A stretch of 64,000 nt of DNA, from the IMG/VR virus record IMGVR_UViG_3300025137_005412, positions 88,042 through 152,041 of that record, one strand, 5' to 3'. The notes below the pieces were generated by a model. That model worked only from the letters and a program-made list of their open reading frames with translations, ran no database searches and was not told where the DNA came from. This document shows positions 1-7,464 of this stretch, piece after piece (the stretch's first letter is position 1; each line of letters begins with the position of its first letter). The translations under genes were made by a program, and so were the position numbers. Source of the DNA: a virus.

Positions 1-1
1 A

Positions 2-274
2 GCTGCAGAAAGAGATGCTGCACTTGAAACCGCTCAGTTAGAACAACAAAATAATGTTTCAGCCTATGATATGGGATCTGGAAGTGAAGCAGCTGAGTTA
101 GCGGATTTTGAAGCTCAAATGGCTGCATTAGGAATTAATAGCGAAGGTACAACAACAACAAATAATGCTGCAGCATTCACACAAAATATTGTCAATACAA
201 ATAATAATACTTCAGTTGCTTTGAAAACGAGACCTGGTTATACTATGGATTTTGGTAGTGCTTATAGCTACTAA
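2..274 (+). CDS. C-terminal end of an unidentified protein, cut by the window start
   Basis: The reading frame is open from base 2, so this is the tail of a longer gene and the internal ATG at 71 is probably not its start. The visible part is rich in Ala, Glu, Gln and Asn, with a low-complexity Thr/Asn stretch, and ends in FGSAYSY. It is followed immediately, on the opposite strand, by gp4, and the two stop codons share the tetranucleotide at 271-274. Its place just before gp4/gp48 would suit a tail hub or tape-measure protein, but nothing in this fragment proves it. Function unknown. Confidence 0.6.
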   Translation, partial: AAERDAALETAQLEQQNNVSAYDMGSGSEAAELADFEAQMAALGINSEGTTTTNNAAAFTQNIVNTNNNTSVALKTRPGYTMDFGSAYSY

Positions 275-813
275 GATCTTCTTTTAGGTTTAGTATATTT
301 TCTTACTATTTTATTTCCAGCAGATTTAGACAATCTTTTTTCAGCAAGTAATAGACTCTTATCTACTTCCCAAGATAATATACCCATTCTTTGTAATTCT
401 ACTTCAGTCCAAATTTCAAATTTCAAACCATTCTTCATACAAGCATTATTGGCGTTCTTCCATTTCTCAGAATTGATTGCCCATCTCGCAGTCTCTTCAA
501 TCCATCTTTTAGACTTTCTTGTTGGAGATTCTGGTGGTACAGTTTCTTTCTTTGGCTTTACTTCTATTACTTTTGTAGTACCATCTCTGAATTTTATATA
601 GAAATCTGGATAATATCTGGCTCTCTTACCAGTCACGGGGTGTTGATATGGTATAGCAATCTCTTCACTTGCCCATTCCATTACATCAATGTTCTCATCA
701 CACCACTTCATGACGTTTCTTTCCCATAAAGATCTGTATAAAATCTTCTTAGGATCACCTGCATATTTTTGTGGATTATCTAGTGATGTAAATTTTCCTC
801 TGTATGTTGCCAT
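271..813 (-). CDS. 4: Head completion protein gp4 (T4 gene 4/50 family)
   Basis: This 180-residue protein matches the T4 gp4 pattern: NPQKY near residue 13, YRSLWE at 26-31, SEE at 49-51, and YYPDFYI followed by VIEVKP. The last two form a PD-(x13)-ExK nuclease-like signature (D70, E84, K86). In T4, gp4 acts late in head assembly, after DNA packaging and before tail joining. The length is close to that of T4 gp4. It is the only minus-strand gene in the first 10 kb and lies between the partial first gene and the tail-tube cap gene. The N-terminal half, with the signature, gives the family; nuclease activity is inferred from the motif. Confidence 0.9.
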   Translation of the reverse strand: MATYRGKFTSLDNPQKYAGDPKKILYRSLWERNVMKWCDENIDVMEWASEEIAIPYQHPVTGKRARYYPDFYIKFRDGTTKVIEVKPKKETVPPESPTRKSKRWIEETARWAINSEKWKNANNACMKNGLKFEIWTEVELQRMGILSWEVDKSLLLAEKRLSKSAGNKIVRKYTKPKRRS

Positions 814-842
814 AATAAATATCTATATTAGTAATTAATAGG

Positions 843-854
843 ATATTTATTTAA
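843..854 (-). promoter_or_regulatory. Possible late promoter for gp4
   Basis: Read on the minus strand, the bases are TTTAAATAAATA, similar to the T4 late -10 box TATAAATA. They lie about 30 bases before the gp4 start codon, in the short divergent gap shared with the gp48 gene. The match is imperfect in an AT-rich region, so this is a weak call. Confidence 0.3.
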
Positions 855-856
855 AA

Positions 857-1972
857 ATGCCAGAGAATTTTGTAAGCTTAAGATACCCAGAGAATCTCGG
901 TACATCATCATCACCTAACTACGTGACATTTTCACCAGTAGAAATTGATTATGGTACAGGAACAAATTATGGAAACCCAGTAGATCGTGGAAGTGGTGGT
1001 TTATTCGGTGGTGGATCAGGTGGAGGTCTTGACATAAATCTTGGTGGTGGTAATCCATTTAAACAAATTGCAAATCAAATTGGTGGTACATTAACAAGCC
1101 TAGCTGATGCAGCCTTAGATTCAATTGATGCTATTGGTAGTATTTTTGAAGCAGGTTCTTTATCAGCTAAAGCAAGTGCATTTGGTAAAATTGTAAATGG
1201 TAAAATTCGTATTGGAGATTTTATACTTTCATCTGGAATTAAAACAACTGCTCCACAATTAAACACTAAAGGTTCTATATCATTATATTTACCACAGTCA
1301 CTCACATCAAATACTTCAGCTAACTATGAGAATAAAGAATTAGGTGCAACAGGTGCAGCTGCACTCGAAGCAACCTCAGGAACTGATACACTTAACGCAT
1401 CAGAAGATGCACCAAAGTTGTTGGAGGCATTGTTAGGAGATACTATAAAAAGAACTGGTCAACTTGGAGATATATTAGCTATTAAAGAAGGTGCTATTGT
1501 AAATCCATATTCATACCAATTATTTGGTGGTGTGTCACATAGAACATTTTCATATCAATTTGATTTTGTACCAAAGAATGCCAAAGAAGCAAGAGAAGTA
1601 GCGAATATATGTGATATGTTTTTATTCTATATGCTTCCATCTAAAGGTATAGGCGATGCTGAAACTAAATTTTTTAGTCAAAATGAACTTAAAGATGGTG
1701 AAGCAGCAACTAAAGATAATATGGGAAGTGAGATAAAAGGAGATTTTGGTAGACATTTCCTAAAGATGCCATCAATGTGGGAAATCAATTACTTTAGAAA
1801 TGGTAATGAATTATCTCATGTACAAAAACCAAATAAATGTTTTATGGATACATGTAATATTACTTATGGTGGAGATTCTGGTAATCTTTTACATTCTGAT
1901 GGTTCACCAGTAAAAACTACAATTGAAATGTCATTCACAGAAGTTGAACCATTGGTAAGAGGTCGTCAGTAA
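857..1972 (+). CDS. 48: Baseplate tail-tube cap protein gp48
   Basis: The product has 371 residues, close to T4 gp48. A glycine-rich N-terminal part (about residues 45-65) is followed by a conserved C-terminal half with VSHRTFSYQFDFVPK, an MWEINYF-type segment and a final TTIEMSF strand. This resembles the gp48/gp54 fold that joins the baseplate hub to the tail tube. It overlaps the next gene by one base (TAATG), so the two are probably translationally coupled. Only one gp48/gp54-type gene is visible here, and a gp54 partner may lie outside the window. Confidence 0.85.
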   Translation: MPENFVSLRYPENLGTSSSPNYVTFSPVEIDYGTGTNYGNPVDRGSGGLFGGGSGGGLDINLGGGNPFKQIANQIGGTLTSLADAALDSIDAIGSIFEAGSLSAKASAFGKIVNGKIRIGDFILSSGIKTTAPQLNTKGSISLYLPQSLTSNTSANYENKELGATGAAALEATSGTDTLNASEDAPKLLEALLGDTIKRTGQLGDILAIKEGAIVNPYSYQLFGGVSHRTFSYQFDFVPKNAKEAREVANICDMFLFYMLPSKGIGDAETKFFSQNELKDGEAATKDNMGSEIKGDFGRHFLKMPSMWEINYFRNGNELSHVQKPNKCFMDTCNITYGGDSGNLLHSDGSPVKTTIEMSFTEVEPLVRGRQ

Positions 1973-2628
1973 TGTCTTATTTTAAAAACTTCCAAAGAAT
2001 AGTATACGAATTTCCTGATGATGTTAAGAGAGTAATTACAGACTTATCAATAAGACCAAAATTTAGAGATAATATTCTAGAGAATGTAAACAATTTTGAA
2101 TTTTATAATGTAAGAGATGGTGATACACCAGAGATCATTGCTTATGAACAATATGGTGATGTTGAATTACATTGGGCTATATTAATTGCAAATAATGTTA
2201 TGAGTATCTATAATGATTGGGTAAAAGATCAGAACCAATTTCAAGAGTTTCTTTTTCAAAAATATAAAACACAAAGTGATAGTGATGGAGTTGCAGTGAC
2301 TTTATCTAAGGTTGGAGTCACAGAGTACATACAATTTGTAGGTACTTCTTCAAATGACTTTTCAAGTTATGTCACAGGCACTAGTGTTAAAACAAGACCA
2401 CATCATTTTGAAGATACAAATAAAGTAGTTTACTCTTATGATAGTATTGTAAATAATGGTTCACTTAAAGATGCATTTGGAAATGGAATATCATATCCAA
2501 CAGTATCTCCAGTATCAATTGAAACTGTAGAAGATAGATTAAATGAAGAGAAAAGACAAATCATTATTCCATCAAGAGCAGTAATCGATAAATTGCGTAA
2601 AGAAATCAAAGAGTATATAAATGGCTAA
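1972..2628 (+). CDS. 53: Baseplate wedge protein gp53
   Basis: This 218-residue protein has the gp53 signature: a segment reading DTPEIIAYEQYGD, then LHWAILIANN and DWVKDQNQFQ, which corresponds to the T4 gp53 PEELA..IYG...YWVLL..N pattern. gp53 joins wedges around the hub. It carries one DSD tripeptide (SDSDGV, about residue 103). It overlaps the upstream gene by one base and the downstream gp27 gene by eight bases, as in a coupled baseplate operon. Confidence 0.88.
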   Translation: MSYFKNFQRIVYEFPDDVKRVITDLSIRPKFRDNILENVNNFEFYNVRDGDTPEIIAYEQYGDVELHWAILIANNVMSIYNDWVKDQNQFQEFLFQKYKTQSDSDGVAVTLSKVGVTEYIQFVGTSSNDFSSYVTGTSVKTRPHHFEDTNKVVYSYDSIVNNGSLKDAFGNGISYPTVSPVSIETVEDRLNEEKRQIIIPSRAVIDKLRKEIKEYING

Positions 2629-3817
2629 CACAGGTAATTTCCCTGGAAAATGGGAACTAAAGAAATGCGAAGTAGCAAGAAGTGGATCTGGTCTAGAGAT
2701 CACATCGCTCGTTTCTGAATTCAATGTATATGCATCTATTATAGATCCAACAATTGTTGGTGAATTACTTATTATAGATGGACAAAATTTACTTTCAGGA
2801 ATGCCAGTTCAAGGAGGTGATATTATAAAACTAACTGTTGAAATAACTGGTGAAATAAGAGAATACAAATTACAGATTGCGCAAATAAAAAATATAAGTG
2901 ATCTTGAAACTCAAAGAATGTATGTATTTCAATGTGTTTCTATATTCTTCTTTGAAAGCTTTCATCAAAAGTTCTCTCAATCATTTAAAGGACCACTATC
3001 TGAAACAGCTTTAACTATATTTAAAAAATACACTGATGAAAAGTATGGAATATGGGAAGGTTCTAAGGGATCTGAAACAGTTATTATTCCTAATTGGAAT
3101 CCTATTAAAGCATTAACTTGGTTGGCTGCAAGATCTGAATCATTAGAACAAGCTGTAAGATTTAGATTCTTTCAAGATACTAAGGGTAAATTTAATTTTA
3201 TGCCAATCGAAAAGGCACTTACTAATTATAAAGATAATCCACCATTTGAATTTGTATATCGTGGAAATAAATCTGGTATTGGTTCAGCAACACAAACAGA
3301 TGAAGATTTTCATGCTATCAAAAATTTAAACTTCAATCCATCATCTTATGATTTAGGAAAAGCTTTGAGAGAAGGTTATTTAAAAGCAAGATCTTATGGC
3401 ATTAATATTACTAATAAGACACAAACAATAATTGACTATGATTACTTTGCAGAATTTGATTCAAAAGATTATCTGAATGATTTTCCAAGTTATTATAAAA
3501 AAGATTTTAATGTTGGTAAAATTAAGATGGATTTAATTACATCTTCTGGTAAGCAAAAAAGTATTTCAGATTTAAGAAGAACTACTGTGACCGATTATAA
3601 TCAGATGGTACAAATTACAATATTTGGTAATTCAGAAATTGATATTGGTCAAGTTGTAGATCTTGATATTCCAAATCCAGATCCAGCCAACAAGTCAGAT
3701 CAGGATAAATTATGGTCTGGTAAATATTATGTAATAGGAAAAAGAGATCTATATACTGGTGATAATTGTAATATGGTTCTTGATTGTGCAAAAGAAAGTA
3801 TGGGTATGCAGTTATGA
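2621..3817 (+). CDS. 27: Baseplate hub protein gp27
   Basis: The protein has 398 residues against 391 for T4 gp27. It has no transmembrane segment and is mainly beta-strand-like, with an N-terminal part (ITSLVSEFNVYASI) typical of hub proteins that form the trimeric torus around the spike. It sits directly before the gp5 spike gene, with which it overlaps by four bases (ATGA), and after gp53. The call rests on size, order and N-terminal resemblance. No DSD tripeptide is present, unlike most peripheral tail proteins here. Confidence 0.75.
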   Translation: MANTGNFPGKWELKKCEVARSGSGLEITSLVSEFNVYASIIDPTIVGELLIIDGQNLLSGMPVQGGDIIKLTVEITGEIREYKLQIAQIKNISDLETQRMYVFQCVSIFFFESFHQKFSQSFKGPLSETALTIFKKYTDEKYGIWEGSKGSETVIIPNWNPIKALTWLAARSESLEQAVRFRFFQDTKGKFNFMPIEKALTNYKDNPPFEFVYRGNKSGIGSATQTDEDFHAIKNLNFNPSSYDLGKALREGYLKARSYGINITNKTQTIIDYDYFAEFDSKDYLNDFPSYYKKDFNVGKIKMDLITSSGKQKSISDLRRTTVTDYNQMVQITIFGNSEIDIGQVVDLDIPNPDPANKSDQDKLWSGKYYVIGKRDLYTGDNCNMVLDCAKESMGMQL

Positions 3818-5121
3818 TGTTAGATGGAAGAATGTATTGGTTTTCTGGTGTTGTTGAGGATAGAAATGATCCAGAAAGAATGGGTAGAGTTAAAGTAAGA
3901 ATTCACGGTGTTCATACTGATAATAAAGATTTAATACCTACAGAAGATTTACCTTGGTCACAAGTAATGATGCCTATAACATCTGCATCACTCGCGGGTG
4001 TAGGTACGTCTGCGACTGGAATTGTACCAGGTTCATGGGTAGTAGGTTATTTTATTGATGGAGCTGATATGCAAGAGAGTATTATTATGGGTACTCTACC
4101 ATCAAAACCATATATAAAAAATCCTGAGATTGGATTCTTTGATCCTAAAGGACAACATCCAACAAGATCAGATGGTGTAGATACACCTGACTCAGCTTTA
4201 ACAAGTAAGTTTAGTGAGCATCCATCATATGTCGAGAAGGTAGATAAAAGACAAACAAAAGTAGAGACTGCTACTCCACCATGGCTTCGAACCGTAACTA
4301 TAGATGAAGAAGATGATCCTAAGTTTACAAGACCTACATGGGATATGCCAGAAATACAAAGAGGTTTTGAACCATCTTATCCATTTAATAAAGTCACTGA
4401 AACAGAAAGAGGTCATGTATTTGAAGTAGATGATACTCAAGGAAATGAAAGAATTTCAATGTATCATAGAGGTGGTACTAACTTTGAAATTCAGGATAAT
4501 AGTGATATGACTTCAACTATTGTTGGTGATAATTATACAGTAGTGTTTGGTAATGATAAGATATATGTAAAAGGTAATGTAGATATTACAATCGATGGAG
4601 ATGTAAGAGAACTCATTAAAGGTAATTACCATTTAGAAGTTGAGAAAGATTATACTGTAAATGTAAAAGGATCACGTGAAACAGCAATTGGTGGTAATGA
4701 ATTATTAGAAGTTGGTCGAGCTTATTCATCAAATATAAATCTCGATTATACAACAAGAATTGGTGGTCATGAAATAAGAGTTGTAGATAAATCAAGAAAT
4801 ACAACTATTGGTGATTCAGAAGATTTAACAGTCACAACTAATATGAATGAGATTGTTTCTGGTAAGAGAGATATGTTTACAAAGGATGAACATACACAAG
4901 TGATTACAGACAAATTAAATATATCAGCACTAGGTGATATTACTGTAGGTACTAAAGCGAATCATGTAGAAACTATTAAGGGTACTAGAACAGAAGTTAT
5001 TGATGGTGCTGTAGGTGAAACCTATAAAGATGGACAAACAACAAATGTCACTGGCACAATAGATATAGATGCTACTGAAGATGTTGATATGGATACTGGA
5101 GGCAATATACTGTTAAACTAA
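3814..5121 (+). CDS. 5: Baseplate central spike gp5, without a lysozyme domain
   Basis: The start is taken at the ATG at 3814, which overlaps the gp27 stop codon; 3817 is a second in-frame ATG. The N-terminal 100 residues look like the gp5/VgrG OB-fold (FSGVVEDRNDPERMGRVKVRI). The C-terminal 200 residues are strand repeats such as KDYTVNVKG and ETAIGGNE, the pattern of the gp5 triple beta-helix needle. The T4 lysozyme domain that lies between them is missing; a Pro-rich linker stands in its place. Cell-wall cutting may fall to other proteins. The PAAR tip is encoded 2 kb downstream. Confidence 0.88.
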   Translation: MMLDGRMYWFSGVVEDRNDPERMGRVKVRIHGVHTDNKDLIPTEDLPWSQVMMPITSASLAGVGTSATGIVPGSWVVGYFIDGADMQESIIMGTLPSKPYIKNPEIGFFDPKGQHPTRSDGVDTPDSALTSKFSEHPSYVEKVDKRQTKVETATPPWLRTVTIDEEDDPKFTRPTWDMPEIQRGFEPSYPFNKVTETERGHVFEVDDTQGNERISMYHRGGTNFEIQDNSDMTSTIVGDNYTVVFGNDKIYVKGNVDITIDGDVRELIKGNYHLEVEKDYTVNVKGSRETAIGGNELLEVGRAYSSNINLDYTTRIGGHEIRVVDKSRNTTIGDSEDLTVTTNMNEIVSGKRDMFTKDEHTQVITDKLNISALGDITVGTKANHVETIKGTRTEVIDGAVGETYKDGQTTNVTGTIDIDATEDVDMDTGGNILLN

Positions 5122-5555
5122 TGAATGAACTTTTAAACTCAGAAATACTAAACATTTGGAATTTGCTCGGACCATGGGCTGCTATCATAGGTTCTATAAT
5201 AGTTGGTATGTGGATAAAGGATTGGTCTACAGGATTTGCAAAAGGTGCTAGATTCAGAATGAGTAAATCATTTAATGAAGGTGATAAGGTATTATTAGAA
5301 GGAAAGCCTGCACTTATTATAAAGATTGGATTTACTGAAACAGTATTTGGAATCTATAATGAAGATGGTTATACATGGAGATATGTGCAGAATGAAAGAA
5401 TACCATTTCTTAAATTAGAAAAAATTGTAGATAAAGATCTACATCAAGATACAGATGCAGAAAAAGCACAGAAGATAATTGACACAATACAAAATGTAGA
5501 GATCGCTAAGAATGCGAAAGAGATTGAGGCTATGAAGAATGGCAAAAAAAAATAA
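5121..5555 (+). CDS. Small membrane protein with an MscS-like beta domain
   Basis: This 144-residue protein has one N-terminal hydrophobic segment (about residues 15-32, PWAAIIGSIIVGMWI). A stretch at about 48-95 follows with FNEGDKVLLEGKPALIIKIG and then DGYTWRYVQNERI. That order (F..GD.V...G......IG ... DG....V.N..I) is the pattern of the beta domain of mechanosensitive channels of the MscS family. The rest of a channel (three TM helices and a large vestibule) is absent. The C-terminus is charged and helical. It overlaps gp5 by one base and the PAP2 gene by 17 bases. The role is unknown; a membrane pore or sensor is only a guess. Confidence 0.55.
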   Translation: MNELLNSEILNIWNLLGPWAAIIGSIIVGMWIKDWSTGFAKGARFRMSKSFNEGDKVLLEGKPALIIKIGFTETVFGIYNEDGYTWRYVQNERIPFLKLEKIVDKDLHQDTDAEKAQKIIDTIQNVEIAKNAKEIEAMKNGKKK

Positions 5556-6096
5556 ATTCCTCTCAAAATTAACAATGGCTTATATTAATATGCCTGAACC
5601 ACATGCGGTTTCTAAAGAAGCTGTTGAATATGTTGTATCAGAAATAGAAACAAGAAATAAGTTTTGGGATGCTTCAGTCGCTGCACATGATGAAGATCCT
5701 TCATTTGCTGTAAGAGAATATTGTAAAGAGAATGGTTTGGATTTTCCTAAAGAAGTTTATACCCTAGAAGATGAAGCAGTAGAAACTATTAAGTTCTTTA
5801 AAAGAAAGTTTGCACAAGATAGACCTTATGAAGCAGCAAGAAAATTAGGTATGCCAGAACTAGATAGATTACCTAGCAAAACAAATAAAACAAGATCATA
5901 TCCAAGTGGTCATTCAACACAGGGTTATCTGGCTGGATTATATGTAGCTCAAGAAAATCCTGAACATGCTGATAAAATAATGGCTGCAAGTTTAGAATGT
6001 GGAATTGGTAGAATAAAAGCTGGATTCCATTATTTAAATGATCATCATGGTGGTATTCATTTAGCTCAAGAAATATTTAGATTGATACAGAAATGA
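5539..6096 (+). CDS. PAP2 / class A acid phosphatase-like enzyme
   Basis: All three parts of the PAP2 vanadium-haloperoxidase phosphatase signature are visible in the 185 residues: K88-x6-R95-P96, PSGH at 122-125, and R158-x5-H164-x3-D168. H125 and H164 would be the catalytic histidines. No signal peptide or TM segment is evident, so a soluble enzyme is expected. Family members remove phosphate from small esters or lipids; the substrate cannot be read here. It overlaps the HAD phosphatase gene by four bases, so two phosphatases are co-expressed inside the spike/tip cluster. Confidence 0.85.
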   Translation: MAKKNKFLSKLTMAYINMPEPHAVSKEAVEYVVSEIETRNKFWDASVAAHDEDPSFAVREYCKENGLDFPKEVYTLEDEAVETIKFFKRKFAQDRPYEAARKLGMPELDRLPSKTNKTRSYPSGHSTQGYLAGLYVAQENPEHADKIMAASLECGIGRIKAGFHYLNDHHGGIHLAQEIFRLIQK

Positions 6097-6698
6097 AAAG
6101 TTTTGCACAAATATTACAAGAAGAAGCTGGTAAAGGTTTAACTGTATTTGATATTGATGATACATTATTTAGAACTTCTGCTAAAGTAAAAGTTAAAAAT
6201 AAAAAAACAGGAGATGTAAAAGAACTTCCACCACATAAGTTTAATAAGTATAAGTTGAAGAAAGATGAAGAGTGGGATTTTGGTGAGTTTAAATCTGCAA
6301 AGATATTTCAGCAGACAGCTATGCCAATTGGTAGAATGGTAAAGAAAGCAAAAGCTATAATTAGAAATGCTACAAGAAGAGGTTCTAAAGTAATTATAAT
6401 TACAGCTCGATCTGATATGGATGATAGAGACTTATTTTTAGATACTTTCCGCGCGCACGGAATTGATATTGATAAGGTACATGTTGAGAGAGCTGGAAAT
6501 CTTGGTGGTAGTGCAGCTGCAGCTAAGAAAAAAATATTTCAAAAGTATCTGAGTTCAGGTGACTTTGAGAGAGTGCGATTTTTTGATGATGATAAAACTA
6601 ACTTGAAGAGCTTTTTGTCTCTTAAGAAAGAATATTCTGAAGTTGACTTTTCTGCCTTTCAAGTACAAAATAACGGCACAGTTAGGAGTGTTAAATAA
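6093..6698 (+). CDS. HAD-superfamily phosphatase with a capsid-targeting-like N-terminus
   Basis: The HAD motifs are clear: DxDxT at D20-D22-T24 (VFDIDDTLF), a motif II-type IIITARSD, a lysine-rich region, and an acidic motif FFDDDKTN near the C-terminus. The enzyme probably hydrolyses a phosphate ester in the cytoplasm or, if packaged, in the head. The first residues MKSFAQILQEEA resemble the T4 capsid-targeting sequence (MKTYQEFIAEA) that sends internal proteins into the prohead and is cut by gp21 after Glu. That resemblance is an inference. The gene overlaps both neighbours (ATGA; TAATG). Confidence 0.8.
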   Translation: MKSFAQILQEEAGKGLTVFDIDDTLFRTSAKVKVKNKKTGDVKELPPHKFNKYKLKKDEEWDFGEFKSAKIFQQTAMPIGRMVKKAKAIIRNATRRGSKVIIITARSDMDDRDLFLDTFRAHGIDIDKVHVERAGNLGGSAAAAKKKIFQKYLSSGDFERVRFFDDDKTNLKSFLSLKKEYSEVDFSAFQVQNNGTVRSVK

Positions 6699-7099
6699 TG
6701 TACGAATATAGATGTAAAATATTAAGAGTAATTGATGGCGATACTGCGGATGTAGATATTGATTTAGGTTTTGGAGTGTGGATGCACAAAGAAAGAGTAA
6801 GATTCCATGGAATTGATACACCTGAATCTAGAACAAGAGACTTAGTAGAAAAGAAATATGGTCTTGCTGCGAAAGCTTTTGTTCAAAAGTATTTACCTAA
6901 AGGATCAGCACAAACTCTTGTGACTCAAAAAGATGGTACTGGTAAATTCGGTAGAATCTTAGGTAAATTTAAACTAGATGATGGGACTATGCTTGGAGAA
7001 CTTATGATTCAAGAAGGTCATGCTGTAGAGTATCATGGACAATCAAAAGAAGAGATTGCTGAGGCTCATATAAAAAATAGGGAGATAGTAAAGATATGA
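6698..7099 (+). CDS. Thermonuclease (staphylococcal nuclease family)
   Basis: The 133-residue protein has the SNase core: VIDGDTADVDID (Ca-binding Asp residues), RVRFHGIDTPESR (active-site Arg and Glu region), and GKFGRILGKF (second active-site Arg). No secretion signal is present, so host DNA breakdown in the cytoplasm is the likely job. Such nucleases are frequent in marine T4-like phages. The gene overlaps the HAD gene by one base and the next small ORF by four bases. Confidence 0.9.
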   Translation: MYEYRCKILRVIDGDTADVDIDLGFGVWMHKERVRFHGIDTPESRTRDLVEKKYGLAAKAFVQKYLPKGSAQTLVTQKDGTGKFGRILGKFKLDDGTMLGELMIQEGHAVEYHGQSKEEIAEAHIKNREIVKI

Positions 7100-7167
7100 C
7101 ATTTCTAATTATGATAGGTGTGACTATTATCATGTTATGGGTTATTAGTTCAGCAGCAGGTCTATAA
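7096..7167 (+). CDS. 23-residue single-span membrane peptide
   Basis: This short ORF starts with an ATG overlapping the thermonuclease stop (ATGA) and ends in TAATG, whose ATG opens the PAAR gene. The peptide runs MTFLIMIGVTIIML and then WVISSAAGL, one almost wholly hydrophobic helix. The perfect overlaps on both sides, as for all its neighbours, argue that it is translated. It may act in lysis, membrane anchoring or translational coupling; there is no family match I recognise. Confidence 0.6.
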   Translation: MTFLIMIGVTIIMLWVISSAAGL

Positions 7168-7463
7168 TGCCAGGCGTAACTCGATTAGGTGATAAACATT
7201 CTGGACATGCAAGTCCAACACCAAATCCATTTCATCAAACCGCCTATGTTGGTGGTTCAGGTAATGTATTTGCTAATGCGAAAAATGTAATGAGAGCAAA
7301 TCAAGATTCTACATCATGTGGAGATCCGGCTGTGGCTGGTTCTAGTAAGGTATTTGTAAATACAAAACCAGTGCATAGAATTGGAGATGCAACTGGTGGT
7401 CATGGTAGTTGGGTACCAAACTCATCTGCTGAAGGTTCTGGAAACGTAATAGCAGGAGGATAA
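7167..7463 (+). CDS. 5.4: PAAR-type spike tip protein (gp5.4-like)
   Basis: The 98 residues start MPGVTRLGDKHSGH and contain repeated G-x-G / V-x-x-x-P turns (VFVNTKPVHRIGD, GHGSW), the pattern of PAAR proteins. These fold into a small cone that sharpens the tip of gp5/VgrG spikes and often binds a metal through His and Cys; several His and one Cys are present. In T4 the counterpart is gp5.4. The gene lies five genes after gp5 and directly before a large unknown protein. Confidence 0.9.
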   Translation: MPGVTRLGDKHSGHASPTPNPFHQTAYVGGSGNVFANAKNVMRANQDSTSCGDPAVAGSSKVFVNTKPVHRIGDATGGHGSWVPNSSAEGSGNVIAGG

Positions 7464-7464
7464 T

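Noticed and set aside
3784-3813. Upstream ATG as gp5 start
   Set aside because: It lies inside the gp27 reading frame and adds ten residues; the ATGA overlap at 3814 matches the coupling seen at neighbouring genes.
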